64,000 nt of DNA from positions 372,001 through 436,000 of the forward strand of contig PDUO01000008.1 of assembly GCA_003008705.1 (NCBI GenBank), given 5' to 3'. A program made the translations under genes and the position numbers. The notes under the pieces were generated by a model. That model saw only the letters and a list, made by a program, of their open reading frames with translations, made no database searches and had not been told where the DNA came from. This DNA is from Pezicula radicicola (Eukaryota; Ascomycota; Leotiomycetes; Helotiales; Dermateaceae). Shown here one piece after another: positions 10,698 to 22,846 of the stretch; position 1 is the stretch's first letter; each line of letters begins with the position of its first letter.

Positions 10698-12066
10698 TGG
10701 ATGTAGGTGGTTATTACGGCTCCAATCAATCACTAATCACTCCGTACGGGTGGTAGGTGATCGACCTTTCCCCTGTCGACCGTATCTATACCCCTTTATA
10801 GTACAGAGTACCTCCTTATCAGTATCCTGCTACAGGCCTTGGAGCACGCGATCAATTGCTCAAAATGATACCCAACCACTCTGCGGCGTTGCTAACACAC
10901 TATGTAACCCTTTGGACGGTGCACTGTTGAAAGCCTCTCGTCCAGCACTTTCCATGTGTGTTTTGGGCGCCAAATGGTATAGGAGTACAACTACTAGAAG
11001 TACCGGAGTTAATTAAATTCTCTGATACTGACTGTATGGCTCTCTGATTCGATGCCGTCCGCATTTGCATTCATCTAAGAAACAGGATTGGCCTTAGCCA
11101 ACCAGAGTCGACGTACCCTTTGGAGAGGCCCATTTCTCTCTAAGGATATAATAGGGCATTCTGCTTCAAATAGATAGTGTCTTTGTACTACTTTCACCTG
11201 GGAGGTTATCACAAGAGGTTTTGATTGTGATGACTGAGTGAGAGAGTGAGCTCTTTTTTAGTGTGCCTTGGTCAGTCTTGCCAGTTGGCTGGTTCACCTC
11301 CCTGATTGGCGAAGGCAAGCATGAAGTATGTCTCGCAACCCGAGTACGGTATGAGGCTGGGATTGCTTCATACGCTCTTTGGCCGCCATACTGGAAGTAT
11401 TTGGGGCGACTCGTGGTCAAAGGCAAAATGTGTCTTTTACTGGTGGTTGGACAGTCGACACTTACAAGCTTGGTATTTATTTTAGTAGTACAAGTAGTAC
11501 AGCTGCTGAAAGGTGGTCAATAATTAATTACTGTTGGTAGCAGCCGACTAGAGCCTACTACTCCGTACTGTAAGATCTGGCCAAGGCTTTTTAGGTCTGC
11601 CGGGCGTGTAATTTAATGAGACATACTGTATTGGGCTCACCAGGGCTGAAGAGTGGTGGTGTGGTGGTGTGGTGGTGGCAGGACAGCGTATCATTCATTA
11701 CTTGTACTGCCGTAGCCAACAATTATTACAGTAGGAAGAAGGGAGGAAACAGGGGGCTGAACGTTAATCAGAGCGGGGCTTGAGGCGATTCAGGCTAGTG
11801 GGGCGCAAGTTATACATACTACTGGTCCGACCCCCTGGGCCTATGAAGCAGGGGGAGAGAGCACAGATCTCTCTCTCTCTCTCTCTCTCTTTCGGCCATT
11901 ATTCGACATACTCGGCACGCATCTGGGCTTTTGAACATGTGCTTTCAAAACCGAAAACGAACTTTCCCTTCGATTGTCCGATTGCATTATTGCATTACTG
12001 CTGCATCTTGAGCGATAAGGGCCAGTCCCGACCATAATCGCCCTCGTGCCAGCTCTCCGATAAACA
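10698..12066. other. Intergenic stretch with low-complexity tracts
   Basis: No supported gene. Contents include a GTGGTGGT minisatellite near 11652-11681 and a (CT)n tract near 11868-11891. The CT tract lies about 180 bp upstream of the next start codon and resembles the pyrimidine-rich leaders of fungal promoters. Confidence 0.55.
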
Positions 12067-13452
12067 ATGCTAGTCAGAGAGCTGAAGCGTTTTGTGCCTT
12101 ACGCTGGCTTCTTACTCATCTTCGTCTTGATCGGCCTGAGATTCTACGACAAAACGTGGTTCGCATTGCCCTTCCGAGGCCCTCACTTCACAGAAGAACC
12201 CATATCTATATCTCCAGATACGGACAGGCCCCAGTCAGACTCTCCGCAGGACGCTTCTTCGCCAACGCCATTTGATAATTTTGATGTCGAGAAGGAGCAT
12301 CACGAGGTCTTTTCCGTCTCCACCAAGGACAAGAAGTACTTCGCCATCGAGTTTGGTGATCAGCGTGCAATAAATCCAAACATCATCCCGCACCGGTTTT
12401 TTAACGACACCTGGATTATTGTCGCCCAGCAGCACAATCAGAGGACGATCCCAAACTCGGTCTTCTTTGCCGAGTTGGTCTGCGATGCAGTCTTCAGAGA
12501 TGATGGTGTACTTGCGTGCATAGGTTCTCCGCTAATTCTGCCTATTGCCGCAACTCCATTTGGAGACAAATGTGTAGGGAACATGGGACACTTCAAATTC
12601 AGTGTTGGTCCTCATGATGCACGAGTCTTTTATGGACCGAGGAATCCTTTCTCCATCTATGGATCTAACTCCATCTTTACATGCTTTGGGCAGTGGATGC
12701 TAGACTTTAGACTGCTAGTCGATTGGGGGCTTGAGATCGCTCAGGAAGAACAGTTCAGAAAGGCAACGGAGCTTCAGAGACCCGCTCCGTATCACCCTGT
12801 TGAGAAGAATTGGTTTGTGTTCTGGGATAAACACGAACAGATGTATGTTCATTACGATATCTCACCTAAACGCGTTTTTGCGAAGTTGGAGTACGATGGC
12901 TCAGTTGGAGAAGACCTGGCACCTCTAGCTGCTGGCAGCGACAAAAAGTGCATGGCAAAGTACATGCCTTCAGTTGCTAAGGAACTGGAATCAATTCATC
13001 AGGCGACAAATTCTCTATCAATTACACTATGCAAGAGATCCGATTCGTTTTGCGAGGCAAATGATTCTAATACTTTCATTATCTCCATCTTCCAACATAA
13101 GAGCTTCTACCACTTCCATAGCGTATACGAGCCATACGTTATGGTGTTTCAACAAATAGCACCCTTTGAAATATGGGGCATGTCAAAGAAACCAATTTGG
13201 ATCCACGGTCGTGGGAAACCAGGTGAAGGGAAGAAGCCCCCTGGCCTTACTCCTGAAGAATTGAAAACGTGGAATCAGACCGAGATGCTTTATATTACTT
13301 CCTTGAGTTGGAAGACGCAAGGCCAAAGATATCATGGATATATTGATGATGTTATGTTTATTGGTTTTGGTATAGAGGATTCCAGAACGGGTGGGATTGA
13401 TGTTGTGGCTGGTGATTTGTTGATGGATCTAGGTCTCTGTTCGACCGCATGA
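12067..13452 (+). CDS. Unrecognised type II membrane protein, probably lumenal
   Basis: Uninterrupted 461-residue frame without introns. One hydrophobic segment at residues about 11-28 (YAGFLLIFVLIGLRF), flanked by basic residues, predicts a signal anchor with the rest in the secretory lumen. The body is rich in Trp, Phe and Cys and contains motifs EKNWFVFWDKHEQMYVHYD, IHQATNSLSITLC and YEPYVMVFQQ. EKNW followed by a Phe/Trp strand and a His-Tyr-Asp strand recalls the beta-propeller folds of some glycoside enzymes (inference only). The start has good context after a long CT-rich leader. I cannot name a function; a carbohydrate-active role is one option. Confidence 0.82.
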   Translation: MLVRELKRFVPYAGFLLIFVLIGLRFYDKTWFALPFRGPHFTEEPISISPDTDRPQSDSPQDASSPTPFDNFDVEKEHHEVFSVSTKDKKYFAIEFGDQRAINPNIIPHRFFNDTWIIVAQQHNQRTIPNSVFFAELVCDAVFRDDGVLACIGSPLILPIAATPFGDKCVGNMGHFKFSVGPHDARVFYGPRNPFSIYGSNSIFTCFGQWMLDFRLLVDWGLEIAQEEQFRKATELQRPAPYHPVEKNWFVFWDKHEQMYVHYDISPKRVFAKLEYDGSVGEDLAPLAAGSDKKCMAKYMPSVAKELESIHQATNSLSITLCKRSDSFCEANDSNTFIISIFQHKSFYHFHSVYEPYVMVFQQIAPFEIWGMSKKPIWIHGRGKPGEGKKPPGLTPEELKTWNQTEMLYITSLSWKTQGQRYHGYIDDVMFIGFGIEDSRTGGIDVVAGDLLMDLGLCSTA

Positions 13453-15361
13453 TATATATATTAGCATATACTGATGCTGGCATCCTGACGCTATGAGACA
13501 ACAAATAAGGAAATTAATTTTAGAGTTATGTAGGCTTATATGTTTGTATGAAAATGCATCTCGGTGATACAGAATTGTCAAAGTCCAGTAAACGAGACGA
13601 AGCATTGACTTCCGTGTGGCATTGTATGATGGCTCAGAAAACTGCTTCCTCAGATGGTCGTAAGCAGTTAACAAAAGAACTGAGTAAGCTCTCACTCTCG
13701 TGTCGAGTTATAAAGTCGCCAAGAAAGATCTGGCCATATCACATTCGCACCTTTAAGTCAAGGGCACCATAAATCAGGGTGGTTAGAATCCCCGTAACTG
13801 GTGTTAAAGGTTCCCCTTCATGAATGGAAGAGGACAAAAGACCACCTTGCTCCCGGCTTTCGAGGGTGACTTGATTTTTCACAACCTCCTTGGGGCCATC
13901 TAGCATTTTGACGTGGACTTACTTAACTATTCATATCTTGGAGTTTAGGAAGGAGTTTCTTGGTGTCGAGGTTTAGGTGCTAGTTAAATGATGAGATTTC
14001 GTTGTACGTGACAGAGTCATTGGGCTGACTGGCCCCTTGGGCAATATTTCCCAACTGGACGTGGCATCCACTAAGGATAACGACAGGTAGATGACTGAAT
14101 GGCTAAATTTGAGAAGACTAGAGGGTGATAAACATTATATTTTGACTCAGGATTGGTAGGCAATACTGTATAACTGGAATCCCACCGGCGTCCTAATATA
14201 TCAATAACACCAATATGGTCAATAGTGAGATACTTCCCTTTTTCCTTGACTAACGTATATCCTTATCTATTACCTATGTCAGCAATAGGCCTAGTCGTTA
14301 GCAAAGATACATAACTTACAACCTGTAAGCGGAACTAAGTTCCCTTAATGTTGACGACGAATCACAGCATGTAATGTCTTAGAGAAGGTCATTAGGCCCA
14401 TTTGGACCATATCAAAAATTTCAAAGAAACTGCCATTTAGAGGTCAGTCTAGATGAACTCCAAGCTACCTAATTTATTAGGAAGACTAATGCAGTCCCTA
14501 CTACGTGAGAGATACAGAGAATAATAGTTACATATCTAGGATAGTAAGTCACTTGGTTTAAGTAACTCCCTTAATTTAGATTTGAGTAACTAACTTGATT
14601 TGAGTGACTTGCTTATTAAACTAAGTTCTTCATTTATTATCTGCGATAATATATAGAGAACCTCTGGTTGTTGATTTCTACAGAGAAATTGGCGTGGCCC
14701 AAAAGGGCCCAATACGACCTAGTGCGATACTACAAATTTGGGAGCTTTTTGGCAGGACCTTCTAAAGATGGAGAGCACGCTTGAATAGCGATAGACGATA
14801 GAGGTTGTGAAATGCAGCGGGCATTGCCGATTGTATGTTCCTTCATCTAAGAAATAAATAATGATGAGAGTGCCCAACACTGAGGATACCTAATAAGCTC
14901 AATGAGTCGACATGAAGAACAATACAAGCAGAACAGGAGAGCATTCATACTTGGGTAAATATACTATACCTAATATGAAATTAACCTCAATTGCCACGTT
15001 TCCCGCTCGAGACGTGGTCTCGCCTCTCTTCATCAAACATACGGGTCGTACACACCTATTGTCCTAAATCTTGCAAGAAGAATGGACTTGGTTTGTACAG
15101 CGAAACAGTCGCTGAGATATCTGGAGATCTCGTGGGTTTGTATGTTTTCCCCCGGCTCAACCTCTGGTCACCCCCGGTGTATATAAAGATAAAGTTCGAA
15201 TTCACATGCCAGTTCCCCCAACCCGTACAGTATGACGTATCCTCGTGTTCCTCAACATTTAATCCCAACTTGCGAACCCTATCAAGACCCCTTTCTTGCC
15301 AGGTTTTAACTCCTGCCTCCCGTCTACACTCGCTCAATAATTCTGGAAATCTCACAGCACA
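13453..15361. other. Gene-free AT-rich stretch
   Basis: No intact gene. On the minus strand between about 13600 and 13910 a frame starting MLDGPKEVVKNQVTLESREQ continues through two stops and may be an old decayed coding sequence I cannot identify. Near 14535-14615 there are repeated GAGTAACT/GTAACT-like words. The last 300 bp are C-rich and probably hold the promoter of the NTF2-like gene. Confidence 0.4.
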
Positions 15362-16056
15362 ATGGAGTCGCCATTGAACGACATTTCGACAGCAATTGAC
15401 CTGTGCGCTGGTGCCAAAAATGCAGATGAACAAGTATCCGCCTTCCACAAATACTTCTCCCCAAATGCCACATTTCTCCATCCTCTCTGCTACGTTCCCT
15501 CGCGCCCAGACAGTCGCAAACGAATCATTGGAATCTATCTTTTCTACCGTGCCATCATCCCAGAAACCAAGTTCGATATCCAGTATGTAGGATTTGATCA
15601 GAAGAGTTCGACTGATGGACATGTCTGGGTCGATTTGTATCAGTCTCCGAAGCTTAGGATCGTGAGTTGGTTGTTTGGTTGGAACCCAAAGGTGCAAATG
15701 CATATCAACTTTGAGGTTAGGAGGAAAGGGAGGGAGAGGGGCGGTGATGGGTTGTGGTATATTGAGAAGCAGGAGGATTTGGTTCAACCTTTAGTAAGTA
15801 ATCAATTTGGAAGTTTCGGGGTTGATCTGATGCTTCATGTGAACGGATCGCTGACATGATTAAATAGAGTCTGCTGCTGGCCATTCCCTATGTTCGGTAT
15901 TTCGGCTTGGCGTTTTACTTCCTGTGTGAGATGCTGGGCCTGCTGAATGCGTGGATTTTTATTCAGTTGGGGATCTGGCGGCCTGAGAAGCATTTGGCTG
16001 AGATGAGGATGAACACCAACAATAGAAAGATGAAGCCCTTCCTTAACGGAGAGTGA
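15362..16056 (+). CDS. NTF2-like (SigF-type) domain protein with C-terminal membrane segment
   Basis: Two exons, 15362-15793 and 15868-16056, joined in phase 0 across a 74-bp intron (GTAAGT donor, AAATAG acceptor, CTGAC branch-like site), give 206 residues. Residues 1-145 have the pattern of the fungal SigF-like NTF2 fold: an opening helix, KYFSPNATFLHP, a middle block with YLFYRAIIPETKFDIQYVGF, and strands VWVDLYQSPKLRIVSW. Residues about 145-185 form a hydrophobic hairpin, followed by a basic tail ending KPFLNGE. The family is common in Pezizomycotina but its biochemical role is not established. It converges on the permease gene, 400 bp away. Confidence 0.85.
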
Positions 16057-16460
16057 TGTTGGAAACGCTAGGACCTGGGTTATGCTGCGGAAAGTGCTTT
16101 TTATTGCAGTGCAACTTTCACATTCTCCAACGGATAAGTAATGTAATGCCTTCTCTTGGGTTTCTTAGGTAATCCTGTGTTCAAAACTCCCTAGCATACC
16201 AAAGGGCAGAATGGCGTAGCTTGTGGAGCGAGATACTAAAAGTTGGTTTTTAATGACCAGGCTGGGCATGGTAGAAGCTTCTTGGTTTGCTGGTTTATTC
16301 ACAGGTCTCTGTTTTAGTATCTAAAATCGCCCAAGCATATTTTCGCACATGGAGAAACGGTCTATATCAATCAAAAGGTCAAAATGGCTTGATCATGGTT
16401 CTTAGCAATAAGTTAAGACTCCAGTAGAAGCACATCGTTACCAACAACTTGCACTCTACC

Positions 16461-18300
16461 TTACATGTTTTTCCTTATGTACTCAACAGGCCCAGCATAC
16501 TGCCTTCGTCCCCTCACGAAGAACCAAACAATAGCAAACAAGAGCGTGAATCCATAAATAAGAATGTTCCAGTTCATACTCTCCGGTGTGACAACTGCCG
16601 TTTCGGGAAAGAATGAGAATACAAAGACGACTGAGAGGTAAAGAACTGATACAATGTTTAAAGAAGCGCCATATCTACCAAGACTCCAGCGAGCGACGGG
16701 TAGCTTCTCGCCTCGAAAACGCTTTATAGTAACGCAGGTAATGGACACGATATATGAGGAGATGAGGGCTGCTGTGCCCAGGGACGCGATAGCATTGAAA
16801 GCTACGTTTGAGCCAATATTGATCAACGAGAGAAGGATAGTAATGATAAACGAGACAATTACGGAGTTCAAAGGAATATCCCAACCTGGGCGGACCTTTG
16901 AGAGAAGTAATTAGCAGCAATTATGAAAATACTTGTGGAATCAGTGCGATAACATACATGAGCAAGAAAGCTAGAGAATGGAAGACCCTGATCTCGAGCA
17001 AAAGCAAACATCTGGCGTGATGCGGTAGCCACATTCGTTATACAGCCACAGATTGTCAAGGTTATGAGGATGGTGGTCATAACTGACGTCCCGGCATGAG
17101 AGTTGGTTGCGATGAAGAATGTCTGAACAAATGGCATAACGTCTGGATTCAAAAGAATGATTTCGACATTGCCAAGGCAGAAACAGAATGTCGCTAGCAT
17201 GACGAAACCGAGTGAGCCATTGATGATTACGGTCCACATCATGGCACGAGGTAGAGTCAAGGAGGCGTCTTTGATCTCCTCAGACATCTAGATTTTTTTT
17301 AGCGTGTTTGCAGACCTATCATAGAAGGATATCTTACATGAGTAGCGGAATCAGGTCCAACAAAAGCAAAGACTGGCGAGAGCATACCCACCAAGACAGA
17401 AAGACCAGTGGTGCCCCATTCTCCCCCGTTGGTAAATTCGCCAAAGACGACCGAAGCCTCACTTCGTGGAGCTAACACCCAAAGCGGTATCAAAATCGCA
17501 AAGAAACCACCAACGTGGAGCAATAAGACAATACCTTCCACGAGAGGGAGCTTTCTAGCCAGGTAGGTATTGAATATTATAGCGAGAAAACTGATAGCGA
17601 TGATAAGCAAAGTTGCATGCCATCGTTCGTAGACATAGCTCAAGTTATTGAGGACCATTAGGCTTTGGATTTGTGATGCAGCGAGGAACGCAACGCTGGT
17701 GATCCCTGTTTGCCATCCAAGAACGCAAACCCAGCCTACCGAGGTGTCAGTCCATGCTTCAGGCTCCTCGTAACTATTATCATTATTGTAATTAGCAATG
17801 AACATACCGGTAACATAGCTTAGAAATCGTTGGGCGCTTTTAGGAGAAAATTCCGAAACCCAATGGTACTGTCCTCCTGCTGTGGGAGCCATTGAAGCCA
17901 TCTCGGCCATTGAAGCAACAACAGCGATAAAACCAACAAATGTTGCTAGGTAGCAGTAAATTAGACCTGCGGTACCGCCATTTATGAGACCAAATGTGCT
18001 TGCTGTCAATTGATTTTCCCATGTAGACATCAAGATACAGGTGAAACCAAGCATGGTCAAGAATCCAAAATTACGCTGCAGAAGAGTATTAGCCTTACGG
18101 CTCGAGAGGAAGCCTCAGGAGGCATTTTGCACCTTCAATTGCTGCTGTTTACCCATTCGCATCATGTCCATTTGGTCTTTTCTGGTGCCGATCCTCTCGG
18201 AGATAACTCCTTCTTGGCCAATATTATCACCTACAACAACATCTTCGAGGCCATAGGCTGCACTTGCCAATTTGGTAATGCCCTGATTATTGTTCTCCAT
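16461..18300 (-). CDS. APC-family amino acid/GABA/choline-type permease
   Basis: Five exons on the minus strand: 18300-18133, 18075-17808, 17735-17338, 17287-16958 and 16895-16461. They join cleanly at four introns of 50-72 bp and give 532 residues, normal for the family. The N-terminus is hydrophilic, then about twelve membrane helices follow. The first is in GFTCILMSTWENQLTAS, SMAPTAGGQYHWVSEFSP is the conserved loop after helix 2-3, and FVGPDSATHMSEEIKDASLTLPRAM is the hallmark of fungal Uga4/Hnm1-type transporters. GLPFSSFLAHVRPGWDIPLNSV follows. These proteins import GABA, choline or amino acids with protons across the plasma membrane; the exact substrate is not deducible. The third intron's loss of frame and the retained-frame second intron (72 bp) could mislead automatic calling. 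Confidence 0.93.
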
Positions 18301-18948
18301 TGAGCCGCAGTGTAAATTGGCCAAAGGGTAGCTTTCTTTACAAGCAAGACTGAGGCGGGAGGAAGTAAATATGAAACTTGTGGTAATTAGAGATGTAAAT
18401 TTAGGTTACTCGGTACCAAAGTCTAGGAACTAGAACTCGAAAGACCATGAGAGAGAGCACGATTTCGCGGGGGAACAGTCTCCTCCCTTATCTGCAGACG
18501 CAGGAGCTGTACATTAGTACGGAGCCTATCATCGTATGTATATATCCTGGTATGTTGGCGGGGGTCCTACATTCTTATTGGTTGTTCCGGATAATTTAAT
18601 GGGCGGCGCTGATATTGGAGTGCATATGCACTTAGTTCTCAATCCATATATCTTGCAGGATCTTCACACCCTTACGTAGGGGTAGGATACACGAAAGACT
18701 ATTTCAATTTACCCGAGTACAAAGGTATGAAAGCACACCCAGTAATAATTTCACCCAACACTATTCGTAATGAAGTTTGACTTTTCAAAGTATATAACTT
18801 AGAATTAGGCAAGTTTATGAATACTAGCTAATATCGTATGAATCAAAAAGAAACCACACTTTAGCGGCGGCAGATTCGCACTCTATAATGATGCATCATA
18901 TCCTGTGCTCGAGAAATCCTACAGAAATAACTGGTACAGGATATAGAA
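18301..18948. other. Upstream region of the permease
   Basis: No gene seen. It holds the permease promoter and then turns increasingly AT-rich toward the inverted-repeat elements. Confidence 0.5.
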
Positions 18949-19382
18949 CTAATTGTCGGCCGACTTGCTTAGTGTCCGACTTTTTCGCTGTCGCTTAAGG
19001 TTGGGGGAAGCGATTTGGGCAGGGAAGCGAACTATTAAATCGAAAATATACCTAAAATTTATAGGGGCAATCTATATTTTTAGGACAGAAAACAATAAAT
19101 ATTATAGTATTCCTTAGATATTTCTTTCTAAAACTAATTATTTATTTATATAAGTATATAATTACCTAAGAAAACTAGAATATTTATTATTCTTCTTATA
19201 GAGTTATAGGGTAAAGAATTATAGTATTTTCTCTTTATATTTTATATAAAAATAAGTAGTAAAATCAAATTTTGCTATAAATTTATATACAAATTAGTAA
19301 CTAGATACTTCACTTTCCTACCTAAATCGCTTTCCCTAACTAAAAGCGATAGCGGACACTAAGCATGTCGGCCGACGATTAG
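18949..19382. mobile_element. Non-autonomous inverted-repeat element (MITE-like) A
   Basis: Ends are long imperfect inverted repeats of roughly 70 bp. Both contain the 10-bp palindrome GTCGGCCGAC (18955-18964 and 19367-19376) followed inward by TGCTTAGTGTCCG and a GAAAGCGATTT/GAAGCGATTT block. The outer edge CTAAT is shared. The 290-bp interior is very AT-rich with no coding capacity. A target-site duplication is not clear, so the superfamily is undecided. Confidence 0.8.
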
Positions 19383-19427
19383 AAAAAGCATATCGCAGCG
19401 CTCTGCTGCAGCCACCCAGATCGACTA

Positions 19428-19855
19428 CAGTAGGTGGACAAAAGTCTGTCACTTACCCCTCTTTTACACTAAAACATACCTAGTACATCTACTTATATAA
19501 GGTAAACTTAGGCTATAAGTATATCTAAAAATTTAACTAGTAAGTATTTTTAGTATTTAAANNNNNNNNNNNNNNNNNNNNNNNNNNNNNNNNNNNNNNN
19601 NNNNNNNNNNNNNNNNNNNNNNNNNNGTATAAAACTAGTAAATTATATACTCCTCTTACTTCTAATCGCTATTAATAAATCCTAGTAGTCTATAATTTTA
19701 ATATAAATATATAATATTATAGGTAACTATCGAATAAATAGGTCTAGTATAAAGAGTTTAATTAATTATCTCTTCTTTACTATAAACTTTTGAAGTATTA
19801 GGGGTGAGTTTTAGTGTAAAATAGGGGTAAGTGACAGACTTTTGTCCACCCACTG
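19428..19855. mobile_element. Non-autonomous inverted-repeat element (MITE-like) B, containing assembly gap
   Basis: The left end CAGTAGGTGGACAAAAGTC at 19428 is mirrored by GACTTTTGTCCACCCACTG ending at 19855. Inverted similarity continues inward for about 47 bp (TGTCACTTACCCCT then TTTTACACTAAAAC). TA flanks both ends (19426-19427 and 19856-19857), as expected for Tc1/mariner/Fot1-type insertion. The interior is AT-rich, non-coding and interrupted by 65 unknown bases. It lies only 45 bp from element A. Confidence 0.85.
19562..19626. other. Assembly gap (65 N)
   Basis: A run of 65 N falls within the AT-rich interior of inverted-repeat element B. The repeat probably prevented closure, so the true length here is uncertain. 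Confidence 0.99.
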
Positions 19856-19857
19856 TA

Positions 19858-20701
19858 GATTACAGAGGGAAGGTGATAGCTTTCGCTCCTCTACGGCAGC
19901 GGGCCGCTTCAGACTTCCCGTCTGTTGGGGGCCAAGTACTTTATACAGGGGTAAGCTTTAATTTTAGCTAGATACTCCATACTTTTACACATTTTTCTTT
20001 CCATCTTAGCCCTTCTCTCTACGGTGTTTGAGACCAACCGATTATATCGTTAAGCGAGACCTGAGTCGTCGATTTAGAACCTTTTTATAGACTAAGCAGA
20101 GTTTCGAACGATGGATCGTAGGAATTGATTTTCTAGATAGCGGTTAATTATCGGGTCGGCTATAAGGAGAATAATGCTGGGGAAAAATTGCAGATATAAG
20201 ACTTGAAAGAATCTTGGTATTTTATATCCTCCCTCGGTGGCAAGATTTTATAATTCGTTACTAGATGGAGGATAAACCGAAATTTGTCTACTGACTTAAA
20301 GATAGTATAAAATATTGTGTACGCATTCATCAAAACAGCTTTTCCTTGTTTGCCTACAACATGTTAGAAACGTTAGTGGGGCACAGAGTGGACACACGTG
20401 ACAACATACGAATATTTAAATCAAGTGAATTTGAACATCTTCTAGTATAAATGTTTATTGAGGTACGGTACCTTATGATGCTTGGAATTACTCACTTTGC
20501 AAACGGCCACCTTTAAGCCTTTAAGCGAGCTCCGTCTCCTTGTCTTCATCCTTGTGCCCACAGTACAAACTCTAAGCGTACCTATCACCAATATCAATCA
20601 ATTTCCACACTATACTGCGCATGTTGGTACATACACATTGAAATTCAACCTCAACCTCTTATTCTGCCCACCTTCTTTTCAAGACTACTCCATGTAGCAC
20701 A
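19858..20701. other. AT-rich gene-free stretch before GNAT relic
   Basis: No gene or clear repeat seen. The last 150 bp are C/T-rich and could be the former promoter of the acetyltransferase relic. Confidence 0.45.
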
Positions 20702-21453
20702 ATGTCTGTCCGAGAAGCAAGACAAAGCGACCTCCGAGGCATGGCCGAGGTGGCAGCAGCCGGCTTTATGGACGAAGAATTATTCGGTGTCCTCATGCAT
20801 CCACACCGCCACGAATACCCTAAAGATTTTGTCATGTTCTTTGAAAGGAAATTCTCGAACCACTGGCATGATCCCACTCGCCACTTTGTTGTAGGAATTG
20901 ATCCGGCATCGGAGAAGGTAATAGCAGTTGCAGAGTGACAGCGACAGGCCGCTTGCCCATTTTTAGAATAAACCAAGCCTGTGGAAATACTTGCTTCAGG
21001 TAACTAAGATCCTAGCTCTTAGATGTAAATTCCAATCTCCTCGCCTGTAAACGAGGATTTGTGAGAATAGAGCTGATCACGCTGTCATAAGGAGACGTGA
21101 TGCTGGACCGAGCTGCGGATCCATCTAAGGCAACAATCCTAGAAGATATCTTTCCCTCCTTTGTGCACCACTGGTCTGGTTCAACAGCAGAGAATTAGTC
21201 TTTAGAGCTATTAGCCACGCATCCACAATTTCAGGGAACAGGGCTAGGAAGGATGTTGGTACAGTGGGGTATAGATCAAGCTGTGAAAGAGGGCATTTGC
21301 ACGTCACGTATAAGTGCTTTTGACAAGAACTATTTTTAGGCAATGTTCGGGTTTGTCGAGGTGGGAAGGGCTAATGTTGCTCTTTTGAAGGAAAATGCGA
21401 TTAAGGGTGGTGCCATTATGTTTCGAGATGTGACGGGGATTTGGATTTCTTAA
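20702..21453 (+). pseudogene. GNAT-family N-acetyltransferase pseudogene
   Basis: The start MSVREARQSDLRGMAEVAAA, followed by DEELFGVLMHPHRHEY and FFERKFSNHW, matches a common fungal GNAT group. A TGA at 20936-20938 stands where relatives continue with Trp-Gln-Arg. From about 21103, in another frame, the fold continues. The acetyl-CoA binding motif is readable as QFQGTGLGRMLVQW near 21220, and FGFVEVGRANVALL plus GGAIMFRD precede a final TAA. Two more stops (21196-21198 and 21337-21339) and a frame change between 20940 and 21100 prevent expression. The original enzyme would have acetylated an unknown amine. Confidence 0.85.
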
Positions 21454-22846
21454 ACTATAGTGAATACAATGGTATCCGATTTAATGTCTCTGTAAAATTC
21501 GAAGCAGACTGAGCAAGTGCGACTTTTTGTAAATTCGTACTTTAGCAAAGTTAATCAAAGATTTTGCTCTTATTTGGGCAGGGCTTCAATCTTCAAAGAC
21601 GACTTGAACTGCTATATAAGTTAAGATAAGTGAAGAAAGGCTATCGAAAGGTTGATAAAATGACCTTGTCCACTATATAGTTCTTAAAGAGAGCTACTCG
21701 ATTAAAAATTAGAATTCAGACGCTTGATGCAAAAGTTCGTCGTCGACATCTCATCGCTTCATGTAGAAATGTCAAATATGCTATAACGCATATTACTGGA
21801 CGATTATGATTGCAAGGCTAGTTTTTTAGACCATATATCCCATAAGCTTCCTGACATACCGGCTAAATATAAGTTGCCGGTACTCGCAACATCATTGTGA
21901 TCTGTGGAGAAAATTGTGGACTTGGTCAATAAACGAATCATTGTTACAACCTGTTGCGGACCTGAGGACTTACCTAATACCGCATGATCGTATGGTAAAC
22001 TCATGACCATATTTGATGATAAATACAGGAAAGAAGACAAGGATTTATGTTTGTAGTAAAAGCTAATATAAAAACCTACAAAATATACCAAATAGAATGC
22101 ATTAGCAACAGTGTTTAAGATTAACTGATCAGAAAGTATAAAGTATTGAAGTAGTATTTAATTGCGATTTTTAATAGAAGTAGCTACAAATCCCTACTGC
22201 GGATTTTCTAAGGGTAGCTGGAAGATATGAAAGTACAGTGCTAAACTTAGTCTTCGCCCTTGAAAACTAGCCTAGCCCTACTTGATGGTGATGTTGGTAG
22301 TGTTGCAACGGACATCAATGCCAAACTCCGCTAAGTCAACTCCGAGGCTCGGCTGAATTATTATCCTTTCCTTTCTGAACGAAACAAGGAATGCAGCCAC
22401 AACCAAGTCTTCTAGGTACCCAGTAAATGATATTTGAGGTATTCCAAAAAAAAACCCCCAAATCTGTTTGTATTTTTTGCTGTGAGTTGTGGGCAAAAGA
22501 CCATGTGGGATAGCGAAGGCCGGAACAGACGAGTAAACCGGCTACCGGGAGTGGACCGGGATCTAGAAAAAAAGTACGTACTAAAAACGTCCGGGCCGGT
22601 CCTATTATCAAATGGTGGAAAAGTAGCTTTGTTAAGGATATCAATGATTTACTATTTGGAAAGTAAGTTACACACCGGCTAACAACGGCATTGTACAGTA
22701 CTACAGTAGCACCCCACTCTTGCCTATGACACATCACACAACTTAAGTCGCCAACCGTACTCCCTACTTGTCAACTGACAGAAGCAGATCTCTACAACCT
22801 CGTTTCGTCTATCTCCATACCATCATCCAGCAATATTCTAACGACA
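21454..22846. other. Intergenic, AT-rich, nothing recognised
   Basis: Short frames on both strands have unlikely composition. The last 150 bp upstream of the aldolase are C/T-rich and are the probable promoter and leader. Confidence 0.5.

Noticed and set aside
15056..15787. 243-codon minus-strand frame
   Set aside because: It overlaps the well-supported NTF2-like gene in antisense and has no motif or promoter of its own.
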